The notes under the pieces were generated by a model. The model made no database searches, was not told the DNA's origin, and saw only the letters and a program-made list of their open reading frames with translations. Below, in pieces: positions 22,929 through 37,400 of a stretch of 64,000 bases of DNA. Source of the DNA: Parus major (taxonomy: Eukaryota; Chordata; Aves; Passeriformes; Paridae); the NCBI RefSeq assembly GCF_001522545.3, contig NC_031769.1, positions 17,334,577 to 17,398,576 on the forward strand. The letters run 5' to 3'. A program made the translations under genes and the position numbers. How positions within the stretch are numbered: position 1 is the stretch's first letter; each line of letters starts with the position of its first letter.

Positions 22929-25900
22929 AGGCACATCACAAACTCATCCCTCATAATCTTCCACCATTTTTCTTCAGTGGGTCACAACTTCAGGTATTGA
23001 AATACTGAACTAGTGAATATTCCTTCTCAACTGTGAAATGAGAAAGACTTGTTTTTTACTGTTTATGGATTATAAATGACAGAGGAATCACTGTTTTGAT
23101 AGCTGGCAGAATCACCACATATATATGCAATATGTAGTGTTTCTAATGTTGCAGACATGGAATGGGAAGATTCTTCATTATATTAAAGCAGGTATATCCT
23201 GTGGCATTTTTTATTTATTTTATCTTATTATTCCATTAGTGAAATTTTTAGTTGTTGCTGGATTAAAAAAAATGTTAGATGTGTCAACAGTTTTTCTACC
23301 ACTCGGTGATCTTTTGTCTTTTCATTCATCAGAATTTTAAGAAAAATATTTTCCTTTATACATCTTTTGTCTATTCAAATAAGCTGATTTTGTTCATATT
23401 ATTCTAGCAGAAATCACAAGCATATGACTGAATACAGTAAGAATCAGGATACCTTGTACTTCTTTTTATGTGGAAAAACAACATAAAATTTGGAAAAACA
23501 AAAAAATATATACTTAGATGCTACATAAGATATGACCACAATCATATGCTGGAACTTTATTTTCCTACTTCTTCTCTTTCTAGACGTAGTTAATAATTTA
23601 TATACAATAAATTTATTTACATAACAGATTCACTGGGCACATTTAAATTCTAAATAATTGCCTTGAACAACTGGGATAATGCCTTAGTAAGAACAAGTAG
23701 AGGAACTATTCAGAGCATCTTCAAATCCTTGAAAAGGAGAATTATTTATGGCAATTGCCAGATTAAGATAATTACAGTACCAGTATACCACTCTCATATG
23801 TCAAAGGAATGTGTATTTTTAAATCAAGTTAAATGGCTGTATAGGCTATTAGGATCATTTTATGATGCTGCTGTAACTGAGACAACATCTCACAACAGCT
23901 TAAATATATAAGTATAATAATGGTCTGCTTTGTTTAATACATATTTCTGCTAAATTGGTGTGGCCTTTCTATTTTCTAATGTAGATTGGTGGCAATGGGT
24001 TTGTTTTAGGAGAGAGACTCTACTCCATAACATTGTTTGTGCAACGTTACCCTCTAAGTGTTTACTACATGGGGCACTAAAACTCAGATTTATGCCACAT
24101 CTTTAGAGGTGGTAGTCAACTGCAGTTGCTATTACAACAATTCAATTTTTGTATAATGCACAGTAAACCTCCACTGAGAGGTTTTATACTCTTTTAATGC
24201 ACTCCATATGCTGAAAGAAATAGTTTGAGATTAAGGGAGGCTTATGGTAGACGCTGGCTAAACTTGTTTTCATCTGGAAACCCCAGAGGCCTGAAACAGC
24301 CCAGTGCCAGCATCGACCCCAGCTCAGGGGCTGGCTGCCACCTCTCCTCACCATCACATGTAGACCTGCACAGGCATTGTGCAGGCCCCAAGAGATTTGA
24401 AGTCATCATCCAGCCTTCTCTGGACCACTGTTTCTCACATTCACCTCAAGTATTTCTTGTGTTTTCTCCTCATGCCCCAGTTTTATACTACCCAATATAA
24501 AAAACATCCATGAAGAAACTTCTCCTCTAATATTTCTGCTCTTTCTCTTACAATGGCACATTTTTAATGTGTGCGCACCGTTATGGATCTATGCTGTCTT
24601 TCTTACCCACAGTCCTCCAATTTCTGTCTCGTTTTTATGTAACTTAATAATGTGTTTGGCAGTAAAAAAATATAAAATATCCTTTCATATTGAAAGTGAA
24701 ATTTTGAAAGGAGATAAGCCAAAACAAAATCTGAGTTATAGATGGACTCAGTATCTCAATTCGTGACTTCAGAAAAACAACATGTACAGAGGAGGGCAAA
24801 TGTACCCCTCTGCTGGGCAGATACATGGAGAGCTATGTATCAAACTTAAAAAGCAGTTTCTCATGCCGGTGACCATGAGATATCTATAAGCAGGGACAGA
24901 AGATTGGTTTGTGAGGCAGGCTTTGTTCCCAGAAGAAGGGAGCTGTGGTGATGGAGCAGGTTGGATAAAAGTAACTTCAGCTAGGACAGATCCCAAGAAT
25001 CAGAGCTATATAAAGTCCTCCAGACCTGGAGGGAACAATATCACCTCTAAAGGTGCAGCATAAATCCAGGTTTTAGTCCCAATCCAGTAAGTACTTGGTC
25101 ACTAATTTTGTACAGGTTGCATCAACAGACATAGCCACAAATCTGCAGCAGAAAATAGGAAAACCCCAAACATGTATCAAATTTTATATATTGGGCAAAT
25201 CAATAGGCCAACAGTCATGGAAAATCCTGAAATAGCATTGTTAAAGGACCAAGAGCCTGGCTGCAGCATCCAAGAAATATCAGAGCTAAGACAGCCAAGA
25301 TTTAGGAGAATCAGAAATGGAAATTGCAATAGTCAAGTCATGTGGTGATTTGGACACAGTTAAAGATTTCAAGAGAGCAACAGCTGGCACAGGCAGAGCA
25401 GCTCACAGCCCATCAGGCAGAGTTGAGAGAAAGGCAGGCAACGTCAAAGTCAACTCAAGATTTCTGCCTGGAGAATGCAGTAGGAGGCTGATTTAAGGGA
25501 AATAAGTATATCCCAGAGAAGAAAACAGTCAAACAAACAAACAAAAATGTTTAAGGGTGGAGGAAGTTCTTTCTGAAAGTGAGATTGTGGTGTAGACTGG
25601 AAAGTGAGACAGTGAATTGCAGAGCGAGGGCTGGGTTGGAGAGAGACGCGACTGTGCTGCTCAAAAAACAGTTGGAGCAGTACATTTGAAGACCACTCTG
25701 AGCAACATTAAATTGATTGACGTTCCCTAGAGACATTGAACCTTAGTGAAAAAGCCTGTGTGGAACTCACTTAGAAAAGCAGTGTGCAAATAAATAAATG
25801 TTCCTGGAAGAAACTACATTACCACCGGAATTAACTTACTGAAATTTGTCAAGTTAAATGCTTAAGTGATACTGGTTTCACCATATGTTTGTAATTTTTT

Positions 25901-28299
25901 TCTTGCAGAGCAGCTGGTATTTTTCTGGGATGTTCAGGTCATGCCCCTATTGTCTAACCATGACTAGTAACATTAAAACATTTCTCAAGAAATTTAAGTT
26001 TGAAAGTTCTTTCCTAACTAGCTGCACATAATTTTGTTTCTTTTTCTTTGTTCTTCAGATGCAGTTCAGAAAAGAGTGGACTCTTTTTCAGGAAATCAAT
26101 TCCTCTTAAACATTTGCAATTCCGTTTTTTTAAGCTTAATCACTTTGCTGAGAACGTGACTGGGAATTGAAGACATCATTATCAATGTTTTGCAGGGAAA
26201 TTAAAATGGGTGAGAAGAAGAGCGTTACAGTGGGTATTGCTGCTGCAACAGAGCTGGGAAGGCCAGGCACTCTCTCTGCAGCAACATGAGATTTTGGCTG
26301 CTGCAGTTAATAAACAGGCACCTGACAGACTGGCATGACAGCTCCTTCCCTCTTGTCAACAAACTGCTATACACTATCATCAGTGACTGGGAAGAAAATG
26401 TAAAGTTTATCCTGAAGCTGAGAGAAATCAGTGAGTAGTAAAGAATGGGGATATGTCAGTAATGCAGAGTGAGAGAGGTGGATCAATTTATAAAGCAGAT
26501 GGTACCAGGCAACACACATCCTGAAAATGGCCAAAGCAAAATTATACACCTAAAAATAAGAATGGTGGCTTGTATTATGCATTAATATTCTCAGGAAAAT
26601 AATTGCTCTGCAGGCAACATTGTGTATAACTGATTGAACATGAGCTCTGAGCATTGTACTGTCATCCAAAGTTGTTTTTGGAGGGATAAATACATACATA
26701 CCTATGAGTCTGTAGAAGTCTTGGTGGGAATTACTTCAAGCTTATTCCTTGTCTAGACACATTTGGAGGGTTTTTGCAGCCCTATCCATGACCAAATGGA
26801 AGTTGTTCAGTGCCTACAGTCCAGCAGTTATGTTGCACCTGAAAGTTTTGAGCCTACCTGCACGCTGCATGACAAATTTCATGGGCCCCCAAGGTGGAAA
26901 TTACTTTTCTGTGCCCTGCACATGTATGTGGGTCTGAAGGACCGCTGAAATGGTGAAGATGACAAAGCCAGGGGTTGTGCCCTGCAGTTACCAGCACAAG
27001 TCCAGATAATGTTCCTTGCATCAGAGTGGCACAGCAGCAACAACTCTACCACAAGACAGGCTTTGTGGTGGAATAGCACAGCTAAAGAACATGCAGGTCT
27101 CTGTGAATCAGCAGATGTGTCAATTAAATGTCTTTATCTCAAACAGTCCGTCCTTTGCTACACTGTTTCTGTTAGCACACTGTTTTCTTGAGCAGGTAGA
27201 CTCTGTCTAGCACTTGCTGTTCTGATATTCAAGCTATTGCTCTTTTCTAACCTTATTTTTTTATGCCTCTCAGCTGCTTAATAGGAGCCCAAAACGTGCA
27301 GTGAGGAGCCACCAAAACTGTGGATACAGCTCTCCCTGTGTCCATGGAGATCAGGGAAGACAGCCTGGAAAGTTTTCCAGGAGCTGCTGGCAGTGACAGC
27401 ATGTGTCCCTACATGGATCTCCTCATGTCCCTGTGATGCCAGGGCTCTCCCAGCACCTGTGCCAGCCTGTGCCCCAGAGCCCACTGCTGCCTCCAGTGCA
27501 GAGCAGCTGACAGCTGGGCAGCAGGGAGGAGGTGACTGGAGAAGAGGTGTAAAGCTCCAGTCATTTTGGTACTTGTCCATTGGCAGGGCTTATCTAAAAC
27601 CACTGCCAGTCCTTCCCTGGGGAAGTGCCTTGAAAGAAATCAGGAGGTCCCCAATAAATGTTCTTGCACAAAGTCCCCTGTGTGGACATCTGTGGTGTGT
27701 GAAGAGGCCAGGGGACAGATTATCTTTCCTCCCAAATCATTTTCCTCTGCAGTGGTGACTGCCTGCCCAAGTTCATTGCTCACACCTCCATGCAGACACC
27801 CTCACATTCTCTGGGCAGAAAAAGGCAGAGTTTACCCCGAAGTTGTGCCAGATGGAACCACCACTGACATTGCTCTGCCTTGAGACCTGTGATGGCTGCA
27901 GATTCCAGAACCTCCTTTCCAGGGAGGTAGTGTGTTTCCATCCCATTGCTTGACCCTGAGGCTTATTGAGGAATTCCCATCTCTTGTGAGCAAACCAACC
28001 CTGGCAGGAGATAAAGTCCCATTTTAAAGAACTACTGCCTTGTCTTACAAGCACTGAAAATCAATGAAACTTGTCCTCACTCATTTAGACAGCCTGTGTA
28101 TTCTTTTGATTTTTGTCTTCACGACATTCCTAAATGCCTCTCTGGGCCTAACTGCCAGCAATTCGGGATTTGCTGTTTCACAGACAGTATTTCCACATGG
28201 ACTGGAACAGGGTGCGGTCTCCACAAGTCCTTTAGGGGAACAGTAGGGTGTCAATTCTCATGGCCAGGCCTCCCCCTCTCCCCCATCCTCCCTGCAAAG

Positions 28300-28600
28300 C
28301 CAGGAAGCGCCCAGGAGCGCTGGATGAACGCAGCGCCCAGAGGGGTGGGCTATAGCCCCACAGCCCCCAGGCACAGCGCTGCTCTTCTGGGCGGTGGCAG
28401 CTGCCTGGCTTCTCTCTCTGCAGCGCTCAGAGCGGTGTCCGAGCAGAGCAGAGCCCCTGGCGCTGCCAGCCGCGGTCCCCAGCCCGCCTCGGTCGCTCCC
28501 GGCTGGCGGAGCCGGCAGCTGGAGCGCAGCTGTCTCGCTCTGACCCCGGGAACAGGCAGCACTGCCAGCACCGAGCTTCTTTCTAGACCACACAGGAGGT
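28300..28600. promoter_or_regulatory. CpG island, candidate promoter / first exon
   Basis: I count 22 CpG dinucleotides between 28307 and 28573 by hand, in roughly two-thirds G+C sequence, whereas the rest of the window is CpG-poor. My rough observed/expected estimate is about 0.75. The block holds a GC box (GGGCGG at 28389-28394) and further GCGG and CCGCGG words. On the plus strand a moderate splice-donor-like site, GAG|GTAATC, follows at 28598/28599. An ATG at 28324 opens about 92 codons that reach the donor, but its context is weak (T at -3) and the peptide matches no family I know. Both strands are open, so no coding claim is made. Direction of transcription is not determined. A CpG-rich decayed insert is the alternative. 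Confidence 0.5.
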
Positions 28601-31111
28601 AATCTGGAAATTATGCATCTTCTTCTGGACACAGCCCTTCAGCAAAAGAGAGAAAATCCTTCTCCTTGTCCAGGCTCATCCTCGACCTGCTGTCTGGCTT
28701 CACTGCCTTCAACATGGTAACAAACATCTGGATGAATTTGTCTTGCCATCTGGCCTGTTCCTGTGGTTTCCCTGCCCCAGCTGACATCTCCTTCCTCTCC
28801 TGCTTCACAAGGAATTCTTATAATCCCTTCTACATGTTTTTCAGAATGAGCAAGAATTAACGAGCACCTGTCTCCTGTAACTATCTTCCAGCTTAATAGG
28901 CCTGGTGCTTCCAGCACCAATTTTGGGGGAAATTAAATTTCTATTTAATTTAGACATACCAAAATCTTGAGGTATCACGCAGAAATTAAAAATGCTAAAT
29001 GGGTAGGAAAGTCTAACTTACCTGTGGGGAAGGCAAATTATATTCTCTTTGCTGATGACTGGGGGATTATTTGAACATCTTAGCCTTTAGGAAGTACTAA
29101 AGTTACAATATTTTTTTTTTATTTTTTTTTATTCTCTCTAGAGAAGAACCCTGCTTTTCTAGATTATATGTTAAAAACAGGATGAACTATTTATTTATCT
29201 TTTAAGATTGCTCTGAAGGCACTTTTCAATAATACAGCTGAGAATATAGGATGTAATATTTAGGGTTTTTTCTGGAATGTTACATAGTATGAGCTTCTGG
29301 AAGTTATATCTAGGGAACTGAGTGGTATATGAAAGTAAAGGAAAATGTAGGCAACATGGCATCAGAGAACAGCCAAATACTAGAAAGGCTTCAAGAATTT
29401 AGCACAGAAAAGAAAGGTGACTGTGGTTTCTAACCTGCAAGATTAGCAATAAGGATTTAGTGATATGGATGCTCTTGAGACCATTATAGGAGCACACCGA
29501 CAAAATGAAAGATACTTTGATCTACAGTTCCCATTTAGGAAACCCTAAAATTAGCTACAGTATATCTGAGGTGCTGAGTGTAGCTCATAGACCACTGAGC
29601 AGATCTGTAATTAACTTTGGTTCTTTGAGTGCTAAAGGACATGTGATTGATTATCATTCAGACAACAGGCCTAGAAAATGCAGCTCCGTCATGGATATAT
29701 GAATATATAATGCTCCCTGATAATTCTAGTTCAGATATGTTGTTAATATTTGGACAAATGGCTCAGTTTTGGGAAACACTTTTTAATTTCAGATTTTAAT
29801 ATTAGGATACACTGGATAAAAGTGCTCTGGAGAGTGAAAGCTATCAGCAAGTGCTGAAGACACAAGGCAAAGCTCAGGATCAGAGCCAGGGGTTTCCATT
29901 CATAATCCTGACTCCAGTAAAAGAATATTTTGGAGAATCCTCTCAAACCAGCTCTGGCTAAGGGTCAGAAAGTGGCATGGCCCAAAGTTGCCCAGGCTTG
30001 TGTCTCCTGACAAAGAGGCGATGGGCTAAGGTGAGGGAGGCACTAAATCCACCCTTCTGCCACATCTGCCAACCACCACTTGAACACCTGGTGAGTTGAA
30101 AAGTCACCAGGAAGGCTCCCAGAGTTAAACGTGGCCTGAAACAACTTCAGCAGAGTCTTGGAGCACCCCATCAACAGGAAAAATCTGAGGGAATATTTTA
30201 ACTCCTTGTTTTTAGGCAGCATTGAAAGTTTTACTGTATTTCTAACAAAAAATTCTTTAGCAAAAGGGACAAAACATTGAGGTTTCAATTCACTTTAAGC
30301 TTAGGACTTTTGAGCTTAGTCCCATTAAATTAAAAATAGTTGCTGAGGAAGGTTTACAGCTCTTCAGCACAGAAATCTTATTTATATTACCACTAGGTGG
30401 CTCAAAATGAAAGCAAAAAATAAACCACTCATTGCTCAATCCATGACCAGAATGAACACACATGGCTTAAAGACTATTACAAGCTGTCTCATAATTGTCA
30501 TGCTTCAAAAATTTCTATAAATCGTCAAGTTCCTCAGGTTAGTGATAAATACTCACTTGAGAGAGCAGAGCTGTCACAGCCTCAGACATGTTATAGCTCT
30601 TAAAGACAGATGTTGCTTGTGAATGTGTGGGAGAGCAACTTCCAAAAGAATAATTTGCATTTTTCTCCTTCTTAAAATCAATTGCTATTGAATGAAGTTA
30701 CCAAGTGACAGAGAGTGATAGAAGTTGTTTAAATGCATTATCACATTACTATATTTTTATTTTAACAAATCATTGGAACAAGTAACTTGGTTTTTTTTTC
30801 ATAGTGATTGCCTTTATTTATAACAGCAGCTTATGACTTGGGGTTTAGCTACCCATTACACATTGGTTTAGATTAAGGGCAAAGCTTGCAAATCAAACCC
30901 ATCTTTACTTGAAAGTAACTTACTGATAGGCGAGACTCCTGGGTATAGATATATATCTGCAATCAATCAAACCCGCTGGCTTAACAGCACTTTGCTCTTT
31001 CCAGGTCAAGTAAAATAAATAGAAAGGACAGTTTCTGTAGGATTCAAGAGGCAGATTATGTTATCTACTACCTTACAGCCAGCCATTATCCTACCACTGA
31101 CATATGAATTG

Positions 31112-31149
31112 CCTCCTATTGAAGATAATGGGACTTGTTAAATAGGAGG
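31112..31149. repeat. short inverted repeat
   Basis: CCTCCTATT (31112-31120) is perfectly complementary to AATAGGAGG (31141-31149), with a 20-bp spacer containing AATGGG. It may be the core of a decayed palindromic repeat, or chance. Confidence 0.35.
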
Positions 31150-34100
31150 GTGTCAGACAGAGTGAGAGAGGGACATAGGAAGGATTTTATTTTCTCATAA
31201 CTCAAGTACAGTTAGTGTTTCATGCAGATCTCCCATTTCTTACATGAGGCAAGACAGGGTATGAGCCACAATGAGTATCTCCTCACAACCATCCACACAT
31301 TTCCAGTGCAAATAAATCACTCTCACAGAAGTTGTACTCTGGTCAGTTAAAATGCTCTTGGACAATAGACGTGCTTTCATGTGGTGGCTCACTGGGGAAG
31401 ATTTTGGTACCCATATGTGATTATCAGGGCTATAACTGAGAAGTATTGAAAGAAAGAACTCTCCAAGGGGGCAATATCCAGGCTGATATCAGATTCCCAC
31501 CTATACAGTCTTCCTTGGCATCTCTAGAAAAAATACAACATGTGCTTGCTTTGTTCATCTTTCCTATTTGACCTGGCACATTCAGATCTAGGGCACTGTT
31601 GAGTCAGAAGCTGAGATGAAGCTGAGGGGCTTAAAACCTGCATCAGGCTGAGGGATGCAGTTTTTAATCTTCAAATGGATGTTTCCCTGGGAAGCTCCCC
31701 AGAGCACATACCATAACACCTCCAGCCATGGAAGGATAAAAACTCCCTCTGTCCTACTGAAACAATGGAAGGATCTTGTCTTTCCCCTCCTACAGAGAAA
31801 GATATCCAGAGAGCAGCAATGTCATCATGAAGGAAACACACAGAACAACACCCCTCCCTTACAACAGACCCCTCAGTTGGAGGCATCACTCTGTTAAATC
31901 AGACACACCTTCAGAATCTCCACAAGTGCTTTGCAAGTTGCCTTCTGGGGACAGCACCACACTTTCTAGCAGGACTAGTTGTCCACAGCAGAGCACACCA
32001 ACTTCACCCCCAGGCTCAGAGGCACAGCATGTTCACATACTCTGGGTCCTGGAACAAAGACCCTGCCCAAAGATACCCCTCATGGCTCTGAACAGCACAC
32101 CCTGCTCCACAGCAGAGGTTAGAGGCAAGAAGGTAGGGATGGCTCTTTCTTTAGGAATGCTGACCAATCCACACTGCTCAATTCACCCTGCCAAAGCCTT
32201 TCCTTGGCATTTTTCCTTCAGAATGAAATTTAGCACTGGCAAAATGCAAGAGCTTAACTTCCATGGTACAAACCTTGTAGTAATGTCATAGGAGGCAAGT
32301 GCAGACTTTGTGCAAACCTGTTACGAGAGGTAATAAGCTACAAGGAGTAGAAATTTGCTACAAGAAATAATAAGTTCCCCATGATACCTAGATGTTTTTT
32401 ACTAGCTCTTACAAGCCTTTTGTAGCTTTCATGTGTGTGAAACCTCTCCAGCAGTCCTTGCTGGGGATGTCACTGGCTGTCCCCAGATCCATAGAGGCAG
32501 GCATGGGGTGTCCTGGGCTGCACACCAAAGCAGCACACAGGAAAACCAGGTATCCTCCACATAATGAGCGTACTTTTTGGCTTCCAGCATACACATCTAA
32601 AAACTCTCATGTCATCAGTAGTAACTTGATAAGGAATAACATATGCTGGTCTTGTTTTGTATGCTGTTGTTCTCTTGAACTTCCATTGTGCTATGCCCAT
32701 GTGTGCACACACTCAGCTCTGCTGTACTTTTTGGTTGTACTCCAGCTCACCAGTGCTGGAGCTGCTGTTGATTGAAGATCTGTCTCATTTTGATGTGCCA
32801 CAAAATGGGGCACTGCTCAGCACCCTGCTCCTGATGCAGAGCCCACTTCAAGGTGCCTTTCCTGATTTTCAAAGCCTCCATGCCTGCTTATGCCTACAAT
32901 GTTTTCTCATGAAAACAAAACAAAACAATAAAGCCTGTGCTAATTTGCTGAGCTATAGAAGCAAAGTTGTGACCAAAGAAGGCTGAACCTTCAGACAAGG
33001 TCCAAAACAAAGTAGAAATAGACACTAACTGCACCAAATCCAAACAAAATCTGAAACCCACCCCTGTGCTCTCACTGCTGGAGCTGGTTCCTGGACCAGG
33101 TGACTTTTCTGCTTCCCAACATGAGTCTGGTTCTTGTGGCTGAGTGCAAAGGCAGATCCCTGTCTTAGAAAGCTTTTGAATACAGTGAGACAGCACTATG
33201 ATAAATGCAGATGCTGGCTGTAACCCACAAGTTTCCTTCTGAAATATGTGCATCTGGCCAGTAATATTTGCAAAATGAAGCCTTTACTGTGCAGTGAACT
33301 GGTATGCAGGCTGTGCAGACACCCAGGATATTGTACTCACTGTGTGTCCCTAAAGCAGGTGCTGGATACCTCTGGAGCTCTAGGCCATAGTTTCTGAATC
33401 CAAAAACCTCTCTGCAACATAACCATGACTTCTCATAGGATGAAGCAGTTGCTCTTGGAAAGTCCTCCTGCCTGGAGGCCAGCAGGGCCACCACCTTCAG
33501 CAGAGTGAGAACAAAGGGGCAAAGTAAAGGATCGAGGATTAGTTTAGGCAAAGGTACTGGGAAGGTTTGACTGGAATTACGAGTTGAAGGGCTGGGTAAT
33601 AACCCTCAGCATTTTGTGTAAAGACTGGTTGGTTTAGATGTGTCTCTCTCTGTGTCCTTCTAGTGAGCACTGGGGGTGGATCTGGGAAAAGTAAATATCC
33701 TGTCACAGGCCAGACCTATCTGCGAAAAAAAGTGCTGTAGTTCATGACTCCTCAGCCTGGCATCAAAGTGGCTGGACTTTTCACATCCAGCTGACTGCCA
33801 TGCCTGTGGTGTGGACAGTCTGCCCACTGCAGGCAGATGTGTGTCTGCTCTGCTGGAAAGGACAGGGAATGCCCTCTCTTCAGTCCTCCCACTCTGAGGA
33901 AGGAGGAGGAAAAGCAAAACGAGAGAAAATATATGGGAAAATAAGGTTCGTGGCTTACAACTGTACCTTTCTTTTTCTTTCTCTTTTTGTTTTCCTTTGT
34001 CTTTTTTAATTTTTCTTGTTTTAAAGAGAAAGACTAATCAGGAATTTACCACCTTTCTTTTCTAAAAAGGCTAATGTCTGTTCCTACAGTGCCACCTTCA

Positions 34101-34388
34101 GTCCTTTTTTTGCTTATGGTCTTAATTTTACCTAGACTGTTTCATTTTCTGAAATTCTATTATTTCTGTTAGTAAAGGCTCAAATAAAAGAATTTCTGTG
34201 TGTTTCTCTTTAACAGTAGCTTGCATTGCTAAAACATAACAATCTTCAGATCCCCGAGGATATATGAAATATATCTAAACATTTCTTAACAGTGGCAAAT
34301 GAGTCTCTTGCATCCAAACATTTTCTGGACTGACAAAGCAATCAAAGCAATCAGTTCTTTGTTGAGAAGGTGATGGGTAAGTAGGAAT

Positions 34389-34406
34389 GGGGGGTGGGGG
34401 GGGTGG
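34389..34406. repeat. G-rich run
   Basis: The plus strand reads G6-T-G8-T-G2. It is a local strand asymmetry with limited G-quadruplex potential, because only three separate G3 tracts can be drawn. Confidence 0.6.
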
Positions 34407-37400
34407 TACATGGAGCCAGTGTATTGCTAAGAAGGTGGGGCTTTACCCAAGAAAATGCAGTAAGTTCAGTGTATGCTGTATGTAAGATATAGACCAATGG
34501 ATATGAATGTCTACAGTGATAACAGGAATTAATATAAGCAGCAACAAATGCAGGTGCTTCTGTCAGAGGATCAAACAATGAAGTTATCAAAAAATTATGG
34601 CAAACATACACTGGCAAGGTCATGTACAATTTAACATTTTGCTGAGGATGCTTTTCCTCGGAATTAATATATTTTATACCCAGACCATTCAGTGCAACTA
34701 CAGCAACTGTTTTGTTAACAAATGCATAAATAGAATCTACAAGGAATGGAAAATACATTCTTAATAGTTTTTGTAATTGGAGCTCATTTTTACATGGGGA
34801 TATCTAGTCAATAGCTATATTAAGTACTGTGTTCTTTCCAGGATATAACACTGGTGTCACACTCTTCTCCACACCACATACTGACAAAGGGGTCTGTTGT
34901 TAGCTCCTCGGAAAACAGGATTTTATGAAGTTCATTAAGTAGAAATGTTTGTGTCAGCACTTCACAGGGTTTGTCCCCAGGCACTGAAGGTGATGTTGTA
35001 TGTTCACAGTCTGCATCAAAGGCCATGGCTGACAGGGACCCCGTGGCCATCAAGAGGTCACAACATAAGGAAAGCAGAAGTTCCCACTTCACTGCAGACC
35101 CTCACTGAAATGTTTTGTGCCTGGTCCTGACCATTTATAGAGCCTCTGTCTTCCCTGTTGTGATGAAAGGACCAACTCTTCAACACCCTGGGCTCTCAGA
35201 GGCAGCACAAATGTTCTCTCATTTGTCTCTCAACACAAATGTTCTCAGCACAGTCCAGTGCTGGCATAAGGGGCTGAGGCCAGGGCTGTCAGACTCCCCC
35301 AGCCAAGCACCCAGGGTAAGGGTGGAAAGGAGCTGTTGTTCACTCACCTGTGAAAAAGGAGGTAGAAGGAGCTATCCAAGACAGCTGAGATGGACTGCAG
35401 CCCCATGCCTTGGGAATTCCTAAGGACAGAGAAGAGAGAAGTCAAGGGGATGCTGGTTTGGTAGCTGGCTGCGAGAACTGTCTTCATTTTATCTTGTGTG
35501 TGTTCATACCTGTGTGTATTATGGATGTAAATTTATTCAGAGTGCAAAAATGGCTCCTGGTTCTTGCCAGAAACAAAACTGGGATCCAGTCAGAGACTGA
35601 GGTACCTAAATTTAAGCACGTAATTGCAAAGATTTATTTGTGAGCTGGTCATCTCAGCTCCTACTGAGTCAGTAGAGATCAGCCATGATTCAGCTGGCAA
35701 AGCACTGGAGTCTAGTGACATTAAGATGCCCTGGAGTTTTTTGGCTGGCCTCCAGCTGCTGCTCCAGTGGACCTAATGTCTCCTGCAGGTCCTGTGTCAC
35801 ATCTGCAAGCCCCATCTTGATGCCTAAGGTAGCCTCAGGCACCTCAGTTACCACTTACTGTGGTAGTAAGAGGGAAACTAAAGGGAAGTTCTCAGTGTCT
35901 GCCTCAGTGTGGGCAGACTCAGCCTCCAGACTCCACCATCTCTGCTGAATATCCCTCCCCTGAGATTTGCAGGCTGGTTCTTCACCCTCAATAGTGGGAG
36001 CTTAGAAATCTCATCTACAAATACATCAGAGGACTAATTTTAGTGTCCTAGGCTGAGTCCTGCCCAAAGTGTTGGTCACTTGGCAACGCACGTTCTAGCT
36101 CACAACTCAGTTCCAGGAGAAAGCTGTAAAATCCAGTTGCAGCATGCACAGGGGAAGGGTCTCACCTTCTCCATCTCCCAAGGGTCTATGCTGCCAAGTG
36201 CCTGGGGCCACTGCTGCAACAAAGGTCCAGGGAGAGAGTGAGCCTGAGATGAGCAGAGCGAGAGGGAAGGCATGGCCTGCTGCCTGTCCTGGTATCAGAG
36301 AACCCTCTGAAGGCTCAGCCAGCAGGGCTTTGCTTGCTTCCAGCTCTAGACAAGGTCTGGGGAAGCAGTGGGACCAGATGGGAATCCATCCAGGCAAATT
36401 TCAAAAGGCTCTTTACCTGCCTTTGCCACTGGCAACCATAGACAGGCAAGAGGGGCCAGTTGGGCAGAGATAAATGGTAGATCACATAGATAGCACCTCT
36501 CTTGCTGACAATGCCTAAAGCACTGTAGGATAGGAGATTCCAAGGACACTCAGTGCTACTTTGTGTGGACACATCTGGGCCATGTAGGAAGTATGGTAAA
36601 GACACAAACTGTAGATGTGAACCCCAGCCTGGGATGCTTTCCTGGGTCTGTCCCCTGGAGCAATCTGATAAAGCAGTACACACATGGACAGTGAGACTCT
36701 GACTTCAAACCTCATGCATGTGGGTTTGTTCTAGCTAGTAAATTCATGCCTTATTTGTCTCCTGCCTTGAAGCAAACATAGCTGTGTTCATGTGCAAATG
36801 AATGTGACACACTGTGATTTTTATTTACTAGCATTTTATGCCTACACTACCCAGCATAAGTGGTTGAAAATGGTTTCTGGCACTGTTACTTCAAACCTTA
36901 ATCTAACTGCATCAAAGCCGACTTCTTCTAATGGACTGAAACACTAAAGTACTTATTTTAATTTAAATAAGTAAGGAAATGAACCTAGAAAAAAAGCACT
37001 TCCCCCAAATGCAGCACATATTGCCAGAAGAGCTGCTGAGGCTCGGTAGCTTCCTCCCAGCAGTGAGGGTCAATGTACCAGGGGATATAGCCTCAAATGC
37101 GTGTCCACAATCCCTGGACAGTCCCCATCACAGCTCCCCAAGCACAAGTCTATATTTTATTCCATTGAGTTGTAAGGAAATGACTTCACATGGATTCTAC
37201 TAATGATTTTATGAAAAAGCTAAGATTTTTTGTCTGCCAATAAAAAGGACTTTCCCACAGTATATTACTACCAATGTTCCACTCTCAGGATAGGGCTCCT
37301 AAAAAGTGCATCTAACTCTCATCAGCTTCCAGAGGAGTGACCTTTCTCTTACTTTGCTTCTCTGTACCATAAGAAAAAAGTAGAACATATTATTGTTTGT

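Larger units (their letters stand above)
18666..28299. other. long non-coding stretch, no gene recognised
   Basis: No frame exceeds about 121 codons and none shows a recognisable domain. Low-complexity and microsatellite sites are listed separately (19060-19160, 19211-19260, 21879-21896, 22905-22928). A block at about 19480-19870 has the look of a conserved non-coding element. GC content rises gradually from about 27280 towards the CpG island at 28300. Frames between 27278 and 27883 overlap on both strands, which fits GC-driven chance openness. Confidence 0.55.

Noticed and set aside
28666..28860. Peptide LILDLLSGFTAFNMV, faintly like the LLDLSAAFDTVDH block of LINE reverse transcriptases
   Set aside because: Only this one block is similar; flanking RT blocks are absent, so I did not call an element.
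33636..33662. Strong splice-acceptor-like tract TCTCTCTCTGTGTCCTTCTAG
   Set aside because: No coding frame or paired donor follows; such tracts are common by chance in pyrimidine-rich DNA.
34389..34406. Possible G-quadruplex
   Set aside because: Only three separate G3 tracts can be drawn, so a standard four-tract structure is not supported.
36107..36683. Overlapping frames of 96-122 codons on both strands
   Set aside because: Same pattern of GC-driven openness, with no domain or conserved signal visible.
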